Origin: Doryteuthis pealeii
Taxonomy: Eukaryota > Mollusca > Cephalopoda > Myopsida > Loliginidae
NCBI GenBank assembly: GCA_023376005.1
Contig: CM042152.1
Coordinates: 86,683,569 to 86,747,568 of the forward strand
Direction: 5' to 3'
Length of the DNA stretch: 64,000 nucleotides
The notes below the pieces were generated by a model that worked only from the letters and a program-made list of their open reading frames with translations, did no database searches and was not told the origin of the DNA. Positions within the stretch are counted from its first letter, which is position 1; each line of letters begins with the position of its first letter. A program made the translations under genes and the position numbers. This document shows, in pieces, positions 23,097 to 35,690 of the stretch.

Positions 23097-23180
23097 AAAA
23101 GATTTGAAACAGAGGGAGTATAGTAAAAGATTTGAAACAGAGGGAGTATAATAAAAGATTTGAAACAGAGGGAGTATAAT
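23097..23180 (+). repeat. 28-bp tandem repeat, three units
   Basis: Unit AAAAGATTTGAAACAGAGGG plus AGTATAGT/AGTATAAT, starting at 23,097, 23,125 and 23,153. Too few units and no spacer structure for a CRISPR array. Confidence 0.9.
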
Positions 23181-23440
23181 AAAAAATGGAACAACTGAAA
23201 CTTACTCTCCATCACTCTTGTCTTTCATTGTCATTTTTTCTAATTTAAGTATTTAGTTATAAGATGAAGAAAAGAATAAAATGACACTTATTTTATCTTG
23301 TTAATGGATTTCATTTAAGATTTATTGAAGAGATTTTTGCTTATATTCATTAAAATAAAACCAAACGGTTAGAAATCAATAATACTAAACACATATTTAT
23401 TAAATTCGATTTTTTAATATTAATATGCAAATTAGCCTTC

Positions 23441-23674
23441 CCGTTCACACTGTAAACCACTATTTTGTTGTATATATAAATACAATTGCATGTTGTTAGT
23501 ATGTAGACATAGTTAACAGTATTAATAATGTAAGACAATTTTATTAATAATTGAGGTTTAGATAAAAATAAAATCATGGAGAATGTGATGTCAATAACTA
23601 AGAGAATTGTGACTTGAGTAGGAATATAGTTTCGGTTACAGACAGAAAAACACACAATCTCCATTATAATAAGA
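23441..23674 (-). repeat. Inverted copy of a b-segment block
   Basis: The reverse complement matches b3 41,185-41,418 and, less well, b1 near 16,450-16,640. Shared landmarks on the minus strand are CTTATTATAATGGAGATT, GTAACCGAAACTATATTCC and ATACAACAAAATAGTGG. The last one is missing from b1 but present in b3. Confidence 0.85.
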
Positions 23675-23844
23675 TGTATTTAAAACTAAATCTTGATCTA
23701 ATCTGCCTTTTGTATGAATGTGAAATATCTCAGAAATAAAAAAAATTACTATAATACAAGTATCTGAATGATTTAGGTTTAAATTTTTATGATTTAAACT
23801 TTATTTTAGCATTTCGAACAGATATGATGGTTTGGTTTGGAGGT

Positions 23845-24069
23845 TGAACTTGCACAAAGGTGTCAAAATTAGGGTGACCCAGAAAAAATAGAACCCACAA
23901 ATTTTGTAATAAAACTGTTAATTTTAACTAGTGGGGTTTAGGGTTAGGGTTAGGGGTTAAGGTTAGGGTCGGGTTGGGATTTAAGGTTAGTTTAATGGGA
24001 AAATACATAAATAATTTGGGTTCTGTTTTTTCTGGGTCAAACTAATTTTGACACCTTTGTGCAAGTTCA
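23845..24069. mobile_element. Foldback element F1 with telomere-like centre
   Basis: Arms 23,845-23,903 and 24,013-24,069 are reverse complements (outer ends TGAACTTGCACAAAGGTGTC). The centre contains GGGTTAGGGTTAGGGGTTAA and TTTAATGGGAAAATA, as in the element at 5,749, but the arms are unrelated to those. Confidence 0.8.
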
Positions 24070-24748
24070 GCCGATTTGGTTTGGTTTACTTTGTTTAATG
24101 GCATATCAACCTTTGTTGTTTATATAATGCCAAAGTAATCCTTGTAGAAGAAAAATTGTGGTACTATTTAACCCATAGCTGGGAGGATGAGAGTGTTCAT
24201 ACCTTTCCCAAGAGTATTAGTTTTAAAGTGAATGTATTAGCGTGACTGGAGTTCAAACTTGCTTACTACAATGTGGCAGTTCAGCATGTTAGCCACTACA
24301 CCAGTGGGGACTTCCCCTAGCAGATATGAGTTTTACAAGCACACAGACCGAGCAGAAGGATATTTCTAGTTTATACAAACACAAGTATAGTTATTTACTA
24401 AGTTTAGCTTAGATGTGGCACAAGGCCAGAAGTAAGGGTCGCCCAGTGATAATGGTCTGTGAATCTAGCTTGCTAACCATTACACCACGTGAGTATAAGC
24501 ATTATAATCATTAGGCTTGGATTATAGCCAAGCAAGAAATGAAGATTAGGTTTGTTAATACACAGACCAATTTACTTGCCCCAGTGGACAATCAATGTAC
24601 AAAAATTCACCCTTGGACTCAGTGAGTACCAGCCCGCTTATTCAAAATATAATGATGCTAATTTACACTTGACTCTGGGCTGCAAAAGTCTCTCTAGGCT
24701 TTTAAAGTTTGCTGCTCAAGCATTCAATGAAATGAATGATTCTTGTTC

Positions 24749-24818
24749 CTTTAAGGTTTTTCTACCTCTCTTTCCTTTAAGATTTTTCTACCTCTCTTTC
24801 CTTTAAGGTTTTTCTACC
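24749..24818 (+). repeat. 26-bp tandem repeat, nearly three units
   Basis: Unit CTTTAAGGTTTTTCTACCTC plus TCTTTC at 24,749, 24,775 and 24,801. Also present near 48,883-48,952. Confidence 0.85.
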
Positions 24819-25099
24819 ATTACACTGTGGGGAATTCCCTTAGCAGATATGAGTTTTACAAGCACACAGACTGAGCAGAAGGATATTTCTAGTTTATACA
24901 AACACAAGTATAGTTATTTACTAAGTTTAGCTTAGATGTGGCACAAGGCCAGAAGTAAGAGTCGCCCAGTTTTTCTACCTCTCTTTCTCTTGGGTATGAT
25001 AAACAATGGTAAGGAACCAGGTTCTCATGTACAAATCTGGAAATTTTCTTTGCCTTCGTTTTAAATTTAAAAAAAAATTTAACAGTTAAAAGTTCTTAG

Positions 25100-25185
25100 T
25101 ATTATTTGTATTATTCGGACTATTGTCCTCATCTTCATTGTTATCTGTACAACGTTTCAGCCCATGTGCCCTCCGGCCTTCTTCA
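25100..25185 (-). mobile_element. PLE terminus truncated at the c1/b2 junction
   Basis: ATTATTCGGACTATTGTCC, CATCTTCATTGTTATCTG, TACAACGTTTCAG and CCTCCGGCCTTCTTCA are present, then b2 sequence starts at once. In c3 the motif continues (GATATTTCTTG). The breakpoint therefore lies within the hammerhead-like core. Confidence 0.75.
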
Positions 25186-26228
25186 TCTCAAAAAGCAATG
25201 GAATAGGATGGCAGGCGAGAGTTTGATTCATGCCTTTTCCTGGTAAGTTCTAAAACAGTCTAAACTAGAGATTGAGCTTGGTTCACAGATTTGTTTTCTG
25301 AGCTGTGAACTTAAAATCACACTTTAAAAACACATCACAGAAAAAAAAAAACAATACAAAAAAAAGCAGAAAAACTGTGTAATTCATAAGAATTATTTAC
25401 GACTCCAGTGGGAAAATTTCATCAGTCTTATGATTATGATATTTGGCAGCTGAATATTCATTTAGCAAATTTACCAAGGCAAAATAAAATTCAATTCAGG
25501 AAGTAGGAAATTCCCCAAGAATAAGTTTACTTTTAAAATATCAAAAAGAAATAGAATTAAAAAAAAAAAAAAAACAGTTAAAACTCAAATTTACAACTGG
25601 AAGATGCGGATGGCACAGCAGTATCATCATGAAAATGAATTTGAAAATTAGGTTTAAATTTCTGATCAAGCTGCTTTTGTTTATTTAGTACTAATATCGT
25701 CAATAGATCATTAAATATTCTCACTGTGCTTTCTCTATGACAAAGGACTCTATCAATGCCATGTCACAATGGAAGAGATCTTTAGTCAAAGAGTCTTTAA
25801 ACTGGTGTAAATAATACATCAAATAATATTGTAGTAGGCATAAGCAAATTCACTCCCCTTGTTTCTTCAATAACATGAATACATCACTGGGTTCAAAGAC
25901 TAATCAACATTTGTAAAAAAAAAAAAAAGAAAAAAAAAAAAAAAGAAAAAAGAAAAGTCAATGACTGGATGTTGACATGTGTCTGGTTCATGAAAGAAAA
26001 AAAAGATCTTACCTAAGTTGAATTGTTTGAAGACAAATGGAACTTACCTGTTAAAGAAAGAAAGAAAAATAATTAATTTATTGAAAAAAAATATCATCCA
26101 TGGTAGATAATTTATTATCAATTTTAAGACTTGACAAATATGAAATTTACATAAAAAATGAGTGCTTTGTAAAACTGTTATCACACTTAGAAAGAAAATC
26201 AGCAACCTGAGTTTAAATCAAGGATGAA

Positions 26229-26729
26229 CTATTTCTCTGATGTTTGAAGATGAGGCTTGAAGATTTGTATTTAGTCTGTGTTATTCGGACTATTGTCCCC
26301 ATCTTCATTGTTATTGTGTATTCCATCCCATGCAGCTTGGCAAAAATAACAAAGGTTAAACATGCTGTCCACTGAAAGTAAGACTAGAAGAATTGTAAAG
26401 CAGTGGTCCGAGGAGAAATAGAAAAGTCGGGTATGGCTGACCATATATGGAATGAAAAGGGAAACCACTGCCCTATGGATGAAGTTATGATAATAGATAG
26501 AGAAGAACTTGGAAGAGAAGATGCCCAAAGAATCAGCACCTATGATAGGCTGTACTGGGATGTTAAGTAGACCTAGCATAGAAAATGAATACAATATGAA
26601 CCCATATTAAGAAGGCTAGATCAGATGATTCAGTCCTACAAGAAATACCAAGAAGCCGGAGGGCCATATCAGGCCGAAACGTTATACAACATAACAATGA
26701 AGAATGGGGACGATAACGCAGATAATACC
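26229..26729 (+). pseudogene. PLE GIY-YIG fragment, frameshifted (copy b2)
   Basis: Same layout as copies b1 and b3, but missing bases (for example GCAGCTTGGCAAAAATAAC in place of the CSCGK codons) break every long frame on the plus strand. The CTGA of the hammerhead-like core is also lost. Confidence 0.75.
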
Positions 26730-26994
26730 AGGATGAGACTGTTTCTTTTTCACAACTCTAAGTTTTCCTCCAGATATTGGCAAATAGTAGGCGACTGGGC
26801 TCTTTAGCCTTGATGAGACAACTAAAAAAGGAAAACTCTGAATTCAAAACAAACTGTAGCTGCTAAAATTGATTGTGTGTCACATCCTACTTGTGGCAGA
26901 GACTTGTGTAAATACATACATAAAAAAAGGATAAAAAAACACATTTAGATTCCATAGTATTTCCATACAATTGTTTTCTAGTTGCATACTATTA

Positions 26995-27546
26995 ACACCG
27001 ACTGGCACCTCTGCAGAGGGGTAAAACTCCCCCCAATGAGGCCACCTGTTGGCCGTGGGTGGCGACCGTGATGCTTAAGGATAGAGCCAGGTGGATGAGC
27101 AGTTCATGACATGCAATACTCCACTTTGGCCCTATCTTGGCTAGACGGGTGTCGGAGAGGCCCCCTCCGATCAATCGGCTGATCACGTCAAGCCCTAATA
27201 CCTATATGATTTTCCCAACCCTATTGCCCTTATGGCAACCCCAACCCCTTTTATCATATGGGTGCTAGAAGGCGGTTGGCTGCGGGTCTACATGTCCTGG
27301 GAATGACGATTAAACTCTACTGATGGTGAGGTTCCAGTTTGGAGGTTTGGAATTGGAGGCACCCCTTCATCACCATTGCTCCCTGGTCCACTCTGACCCG
27401 GAGTGGTAGTACCGTTAGGGTCCCATTTATGGTTAAATAGAAAAATGTATTTTAAAAAAATGTATATCCATTAAGAATTGATTTATTTCAAAACTTTATC
27501 GCATTAAATGACACTGAGGTTGATATGCCGTAAACAAACCAAACCA
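26995..27546 (+). repeat. R600 repeat (copy b2)
   Basis: Same as 14,795-15,367 with scattered single-base deletions. A reverse R600 lies at 34,444-34,828. Confidence 0.8.
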
Positions 27547-29163
27547 CATACTATTACCCTTGCATACCATTAATAGATAACATCAATCATTGTCCACAGG
27601 CAAATGATTGTTTTTGGTTATTTTTAAAAAATTACTTTATAAATCAATGGATTCCAAAGCCATCAGTTTGTTCAAATATGGGTGTAATAATTTTTTCTAA
27701 ATATAATTTACAAAAACAGAAATAAAATTTTTAATGCTACATTAAATTAAATAATTTCGTTGAAAATAGAATATTTACAAAAATGGAAAAAATAAATTTT
27801 GTTAAGACTTATAATCCAAAGAATTATGACAGTATACAAAATCCTTTTATCTTAAACACTTATTGTAATGTCTCGTAAAAAAATCGACCATTTTATGGTG
27901 GATGTTTTGCCCTAAAAGAAGAAGAAGCAATTGATTTTTGAAAGAATCCATTCTCTATTGACAATCAGTCACAAGGCTTTGTGAATTTTTCTAGTATTTT
28001 TATGGGATGTGTGCGACCACCACGTGAGCTGCGCCTGAAAAGAAATATTTTCCTCTTTTACATGGAGTTTCATGGCTGACATATTAGTAAAGAAATGCAT
28101 CTATTTACTCATATATATACTAGACAAAATGTGACCATTGGGTCACCCATTCAGCTCTGGGTAGATAATTGAGATTAGGGAAAAGGGAGTTAGCCAAGTG
28201 AATAAATTTTAAAAAAATAAATACGCTGGATGAAACCTTAAAATTATTTTGTAGCTTTAATGTTTTACCTCATTTAAGCTATGGGTTGCTGGTTGTGAAA
28301 TCTAACATAGAAATATATTTTCAAATTCTCCCGTCTTTTCTCTCCTATTCTCCAGAGAAACTAACGTTTTAATAAGGCAGTAGTCCAAGAGATATATAGA
28401 GGGGAAAAAGAGATAGACACAGAGTAAAGTAAGAATTGGTCGTTTTGACTTAATTGGCAAATTATGACAAATTAGAACCAATTTAAACGAAGATTTTTTT
28501 CAAAAAAAATTCAAACCCTCAAGTAAAGAAAAATTTAGTAAATTTTCCTGTCATTAACTAAACAGTAAAAAAGCCTTTAGAAAGCAATAGTTGATTAACA
28601 CAGCTTTAGTATAATAATAATCTTATTATAATGGAGATTTATGTGTTTTTTGTATGTAACCGAAACTATATCTACTCAAGTCACAATTCTTCTTAGTAAT
28701 TGACATCACATTCTCCATGATTTTATTTTTATCTAAACCTCAATTATTATAAAATTGTCTTATCATTATTAATTACTGTTAACTATGATCTACATACTTA
28801 TAACATGCAATTGTATTTATATATACAAACAAAATGTGCGTGTTTACAGTGTGACGAAATGCTTAAATATAATTTTCTAAATTCTATCCTTTTTCATATT
28901 TTCTAATGAAACATGATATATTATTGATGCATAGATGATTTCTTTATTAAAATGATATTAAAATCTAGATTTAGAAAATTTAGACATAATGCTATTATGC
29001 CACATATACAAGAACAATAAACAAATTTAGTGAGATACAAAATAAGAGTTTATACTTGCAATTATCAATGAATATTTATCTAGGAGTGAAATGAATTTAA
29101 GATGACACTTTTCAAGAATTCCATCTGAAAGTTAAAGATTCCAAGTTATCACATTGCAGCAAT

Positions 29164-29181
29164 GATATATATATATATATA

Positions 29182-29216
<35 letters not shown>
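29164..29216. repeat. (TA)n microsatellite (copy b2)
   Basis: TA run with a C interruption, the counterpart of 16,923-16,979 and 41,733-41,787. A TA/GA compound follows at 29,338-29,400. Confidence 0.85.
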
Positions 29217-29219
<3 letters not shown>

Positions 29220-32007
29220 GATATATACCTTTAGAAAATAATGTATTAAAGATTATACACAAATCTTTATATGTACATTTGAGTTCTTAATTTTGCTGAA
29301 TCCTATCAAAAGTAACACTTGAATCATTCACATTTTATAATATATATTATATATATATATATATAAAGAGAGAGAGATGAGAGAGAGACAGAGAGAGAGA
29401 GAAAGACAATTGAGAAGATTTCTTGACCAAGAAAAACTATTACAGCCATTCAACACTAGGCTTAAATTAATTAAAATTCAATTTTTCAAACAACCATAGG
29501 TCACCACTGATTTAGGTGTTGTTCTTTGTTTCATTAAAAGAATTTATTTTACTTTACAATAGCAATTAAAATGACATTTTTATTTTTTTATTTACAATAA
29601 TTAAAAGATCTTTCTCACTTTTAAGAAAAATATTTTCAATTGATTTTTTTTGTTTTAACAATTCCCCAAAGAAAATCAATTTTTCTGTGTATATCTTAAT
29701 AAAAAAGATCATTATAAAAATATTTTTTTTTAAAACCGAAAGAACCGAAAGAATCTGCTTGCTGTTATAGTAAGTTGAAGGAGAATCTTTTATCAGTATT
29801 GACACTTAGAATACAAAGTTTGAGTTTTCTGGAACATAAACAACATAGGAATTAAATAGTAAAAAAATGATGAGCTACTGCCTTCCAATTAATTCTTATA
29901 ATTAGTATCAAAATAGTGAATTTAAAAAAAAATAAATTACAGTGCAAGATATTGGAAAATAAAAGCATTCTATAAACTGAAAGTTCACAAAGTATAATTT
30001 TGTAAATATAAAATATATCCATTTCAAAAACAAAAACATCACTATACCTTGCAAGAAGTAATTTTATATGATGACTCGATTTATTCCCTTTTGAAGTATT
30101 AAATTTGAAAAGAAATGAAACTTTCTAGCTAAATAAATGACCATAAAAAGAAGTAATATCTTATATCAAAGAAGTCAAATAAACTGCCATGTAATACAAT
30201 ATAACAATAAATTTATTCAATGATTATTTTTAAGAAATAATTTCATTCTTTTATTATTTTTTTTAGTTCAATGTTCTTAGAATAACTTTGGTGCAGATAA
30301 ATGTTTTCTAGCTTCATTTTTTTTTGTTCATTTCTAGCTTCATGAGTTCAGTTTCTGGACTAGCAGTGTTATATTCATGCAGTAATGAAGAGAAGAAGAC
30401 AGTGAAATTTGCTGACCAAGAATGTCATACTAAGTGCTAGATAGTTAGAATGGAAGAAAATCGTAAAATGCAACAATATAATCAATAATGAAATAAAATT
30501 TATATTCAGAAATGTACAAAAAGGTCCTTTACTTTATGTAGCTTTCTTCACAAGACCTCTGAACTAAATTGTTGAATGTCAATTGTTCAATAGCTCAGTT
30601 CTCATTAAATGCATGGATAACTTATTTTAGTATATCCTTGTGCATATGGAAGGAAGGTGGCTTGATTCCAAAAGGATATCTTCTGAGTGTTATCCATGCC
30701 TGACCATGAGGTGAGTGAAGGAACTACAGCCCATCAAAGATGCATTGAGACTGTGAGATTGAAAACTGCCCATTGTGGAATACATGGCGTTATTTATATG
30801 ATTTTGATGGGAATAAGAAAGATCCCATAGCTTCAGTCTGTGGTGCTTTCTGATTGGCCAAAAAATGCTTAATTCCTTGTCACATGATTGCTCACTGCTA
30901 CACACATCAGTTTTGACTGTGAGGCAGTGTAACATTGCAAACGTAAAATGAACAACTATGAGTCAAATCTATGAAAAATCCAATAAAAAAGAATTTAGAT
31001 TTTTTTGATGGCCTAAAAATTACTAGAATGAATTTACACCTAAAAAAAAAAAAAAAAATAATGCCCTCAGTACTTGTTTATATTCTGTGATTATGCATTT
31101 AGATTTTCCTTAAAAAAACTAGGAATGGAAGATTTTACAATTCTAGAATACATGTAGTTTCATGAATAGATAAAAAAATAAAATTAATAAAATTAGAGAA
31201 AATCAACAATAAAAAGTAAATTCAAAAAAAAGGTATTTCTTTTTTCACAGTTAAAATAAACAAATTAATTGTGTTGATGAGTAGAAAAATTGATAATTAG
31301 AGATAACAAACACAGATATGGAGAGAGGGAACAAAAACCTTGGGCAATACTTTAGTTTTCTCTTTTATGTTATTTTATAGTGTTGGAATTTGATAATAAC
31401 AGATATAAAACTTCTTTGGCTGTTAAAGAGAATAAATAAATAAAAAACAACTCATCTATAAAATTTAAAAAAAGATAAATACTTTATTGATTTAAGAGTT
31501 GTAAAATCTCCTTGCAAGCAGCCTTAAAGTGCATTTGTATCCGTATCAGAAAACTCGTAATTAGAATGGAGTTTAAATGGTTTCAATTTCAAATCTTGCT
31601 TTCATGATTATTCTGAGAGGTAAGTGAAAAAGATCCAACTCAGAAGAACTTTTCAAAGAGATTTTCAGGCAATCATGAACATGATGCCTTCACTGACTCT
31701 ATATGTTTTATCTTACTCTTGGATGTCCAGAAGGTTTGAAGTTTGAACATATCAAGTATTTAAAACTAGTCTTTTCATTACAGATATGCCTGCAGTTATT
31801 TATTGAATCTTTGCAATAATGATATCTCATATATCTTCCTAACTTATCTGTTGACTTCTAAGATAATGTACCAAAAATTGTGCATATCTTCTACAGCATT
31901 ACTTTTAATGGTAAGACACAGCTAATAATAAAACAATATATCTACGTAAAATTGCAGCGTTGTTATTTACATTCCAGTAATAGTTAGTTCAAAGTTCCGT
32001 GATGGCT

Positions 32008-32175
32008 CCCGATACGACAAGAAATTCCGAGTCCAAGAAAGTTCCCGAGTCCAAGAAGGTTCTCGGGTCCAACAAGAACACCTGAAGAAGGCCAAGAGGT
32101 ATATCTGCCGAAACACTTGTTACAAATAACAATGAAGATAGAGACAATAGATCCAAGTATACGCAGATAATACCT
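32008..32175 (+). mobile_element. PLE terminus (copy b2)
   Basis: Three 18-bp units as in b3, then CACCTGAAGAAGG and GCCGAAACACTTGTTAC with small insertions. Counterpart of 44,590-44,750. Confidence 0.7.
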
Positions 32176-34443
32176 AATCCCATAATAGGTGAAAAAAGAA
32201 GAAAATAAGGATTGATATTTAATCAAATTATTTCGAGACATTAGTTTTGATTAATATTTCCACAGTATTAACCATATTGAAATAAATATGTATTTAGTAT
32301 GTGTCTCTAATCTTCTTCAGGGTAATAGAATATCATGTGTTGGTTTTGGATTCTGTTGAAACAAGAAATGGAAAAGGAAATAAAACATCAGTGTTTCTGT
32401 TTAATACTAATGTCAATTACATTAATCAAACAAAACAAGAAAAGAAATTAATAGATTAAATATCCTAGGACTTTGTATGTTCCTCTCATAAGTATATGAC
32501 TGTATTTGATATGAGCCTTTACGGAGTAAAGGTTAGTTGTTTAATCCGATTTCAACTTGTCTCTCAAATGAGCTTTTAGCCCAAAATAAATCAGTATTGA
32601 AATATGGATAATTTGGTTCCAAATGAAACAATATAGAAATAAATAATAAAAAGAAATTAAAAAAAACAACATGTTTTGTGACAGAGAGCCATGTGGAATA
32701 AACAGTGATTAAATAGTTTTTCTGATTGTCCAAAGAACCAGTGTTCTGATAGAATTAACAGCAACCATATACTGACAATCTTATATATCAATACTGATTA
32801 CATCAATAACAAGGGTTTCAGAATTTTTTATTTTTTATATTTCTTATTGATGCATGAATACAATTTTAATGCTTTCCTTATCTTCATCCCATTTGAAAGA
32901 TTTCTACTTCCTATGAGTGTTTCTATCTTTATGTGTCTCTTGCCTTACATTTGAAAAATATGATCTTTCATCCTGATGTGACTTTTTTTCTTCTTTTTTT
33001 TCACTCTGTTATTAAGAGCAATAATGCAACTAGTCAAGAACTCAGTCCTTTAAACTACTAACTCAAGTTTAATCTTATCAAAACCCACTTGTAAAATATA
33101 TGTTAGCTACATGATATTATTAAGATCTCTGTTTGGAATAGACGGTTAAATATGAACAAAATGTTGTATAATATTTTAAGATGTCCGGCTTTTAGCTTAT
33201 TTTTTTTAACTATACTCATCTTTGTTATTTTTTTCACACCATGTTGTCTGATGCTTCTTTTTTTTTCACAAGACAAGTTGTTAATATTCACTCATATTTT
33301 TTACTTCATTGTTTCTGACTTACAAGTTTTTTTTTATTATAAATCTGAGATAGTTCTTGCTAAATATTCAACACTTTAATTTTTGTTTTCCTGTTAAAAT
33401 TTTTCTTTGACTATCCACATCTTATGTTTGTTTTCTTCTTTTTAAATTTTTTGCCTGGAATTTTCAATTGATTTTCATTATATTATTTTATTATTATTAT
33501 TATTGTATTTTTCTTTCATCTTGTCTGGCATCTGAGATGATGAATCAGTTGATATTTTTAATGTTGTACATCACTGTTATTTTACCTTTCACAAATATTT
33601 CATATTTATGGAAAAAAAAATCCTTAGTCCAGAGGCAAGCCTATTTATTTGTTCGGTTAATGCATTGCATTGTGGATGTCAATAAAAAAAGACAGCTTGT
33701 CTTTATTGCAATTAAGAAAAAAATAGAAGCAAAGGAAAATATTCATGAAAAAACCCTACACCCCATCTATACCATCCCACAATGCAAATCAGTTACTAGA
33801 CCAACATGACCAACTCGGCACCAAAGAAGATTGCGCTAGAGAATGGAGTGGACAAAACACAGAAAAAAAAAAATTAGCATATTTTAAAAGAAATAAAAGA
33901 ATACTGAATTAATTCATCAGACAATATCCAGTTATCTGTGTGAATCTCTTTTTGTCAATTTTTTTAAGGGTTGTCAACTTTATAGAAGATGCAAAAGCCA
34001 ACCAAATGCTTTTATACTGTTTCCCTAAAGAAAATTAAATTCTTATTTAACTCTTAACATCCTGTTGAGAATTTTCAAGTCCCATTCCTATAAGAATTTA
34101 TCAAAAAATGGCTAAAAATGGCATTTTCATTTAAAGTTACCTGTATATTTCCGTAAATCAAAGACTGCTAAAATTTTTAATATAACATTTAAACAAAGGC
34201 TGTCATTGGGTGATTAGGAAACAAAATGTGACTTCCGGCCGGGTGGAATGAGGTGGTATAGGATGTATAAACAGTTTATACACTTGCAATCTATCAAGTT
34301 ACCTTTAACCGCTTTAACCTACAATATTACCCCAATTATCTACTGGGTCATTAGATAATTATATAAGACCATTCTCACTGGGCACCCCTTACTTCTGGCC
34401 ATGCCACATCTAATCTAAACTTAGTAAATAACATCTGCCTGTT

Positions 34444-34828
34444 TGATGGTTTGTTGATTTGTTTTGTTTTACGGCATATCAACCTCAGTGGGTCATTTAA
34501 TGCCGATAAAGTTTTGAAATAAATCAATTCTTAAGAATAATACAATTTTTTATAAATACATTTTCATTTTAACCCATAGATGGGACCCTAACAGGTACTA
34601 CCACTCCGGGTCATGAGTGGACCAGGGGAGCAATTGTATGAATGGGGTGCTCCACATTCCCCAAACCTCCAAAACTGGAACCTCACCATCAGATAGAGTT
34701 TAACGTTCATTCCCAGGACATGTAGACCGCAGCCACCACCTTCTAGCACCATATGATAAAAAGGGTTGGGGCTGCCATAAGGGCAATAGGGTTGGGAAAA
34801 TCATAGGTGCTAGGGCTTGACGTGTCTG
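34444..34828 (-). repeat. R600 repeat, reverse 3' portion (copy b2)
   Basis: Counterpart of 22,204-22,604 and 47,037-47,428, with single-base losses. Confidence 0.75.
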
Positions 34829-35690
34829 CCTGTTTGAGTTGTTTTTGTCCACACTTTTTCCCTCTATTCTAACCCATTCTGTCGGATTTATTCCAATCCT
34901 CCTAATTATATAAGTAAGTCTGGCAGACCATTACTAGTCGAGTGATAAAGTATGACTAAGATTAGCTTAGTATGGGTGCATCATGATATAGAAAAAGTTA
35001 TGAAGTGAATCAAACAGATAATTACTTTAGTAGTGTGTTCAGTCCTACTTGATGCCTAGTGCTGTATCAGCTAAGTTTAATATCATTGATATTATTTGTA
35101 TTATCTGTGTCATGTTAGCCAAGGAATTAGTTGTATCTTTTTAGCATAAACATAAATATGATATTCAAGGTAACATTTCCTTTTTGAAATAATATATTAT
35201 TTCATGCTTATATTATATAACATCAATTAAAATCTAGCTATCTAGAAGAGTCCAATCCTTTGGTTGGGTAGTGTACAAAAAGTCATGGTTAAGTTCAGTA
35301 GAAGAGACAGACAACTGAAATCTCTGGGGAAAAATTAATAGGAAGAATTAACGGATAGAAAATCTCCTCAAGCAAAGTCAGCAAAATGAGAACAATGTAC
35401 GAATGTGATTTAAATAAAGAGTTGCATTTTACATTGCCAGAAGGTTGCTGACTAAAAGAGACATCTGAAAAAGGCCAGAGGCTAAAAGTGTTGTGAATGT
35501 ATTAACAACTAAGATGACATTTAGTCTAAGTAGAATAATAATTTATCATTTCTGAAATTCAGAAATATATTATTATTTCTCTGAAGTTTTGAGATGAGGC
35601 TTGATAATTTAGTATTATTTATCATTTCTGAAATTCAGAAATATATTATTATTTCTCTGAAGTTTTGAGATGAGGCTTGATAATTAGTAT

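Larger units (their letters stand above)
22992..23676. other. Junction segment x, absent from the second copy
   Basis: b1 and c1 are separated by 685 bp, whereas b3 and c3 join directly at 47,826. The segment opens with the hairpin TGCACCC-TCC-GGGTGCA (23,005-23,021), contains three 28-bp tandem units (23,097-23,180), and ends in an inverted piece of b (23,441-23,674). Confidence 0.85.
23677..25185 (+). repeat. Segment c1 of the duplication
   Basis: Matches 47,829-49,320 with few changes, starting at TATTTAAAACTAAATCTTG. It holds foldback F1, an R600 fragment fused to a reversed S1 fragment (24,072-24,320), S4 SINE pieces, two 140-bp direct repeats (24,308-24,448 and 24,832-24,969) and a 26-bp tandem repeat (24,749-24,818). 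It ends inside a PLE hammerhead-like motif. Confidence 0.9.
25186..35220 (+). repeat. Segment b2: indel-rich third copy of b
   Basis: Aligned by eye to b3, it shares b3-specific variants (GGAATAGGATGG at its start, GAATGTCAATTG, AAACTGCCCATTG, three 18-bp VNTR units) but shows frequent one-base gains and losses, often in homopolymers. Roughly a dozen occur in the 150 bp around 26,580-26,725. Both ends are abrupt. This pattern suits an unpolished long-read copy more than natural divergence. All fragments found in b1/b3 have broken counterparts here. Confidence 0.85.

Noticed and set aside
23097..23180. CRISPR-like repeat
   Set aside because: Three adjacent units without spacers, in an animal-like genome. 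A simple tandem duplication explains it.
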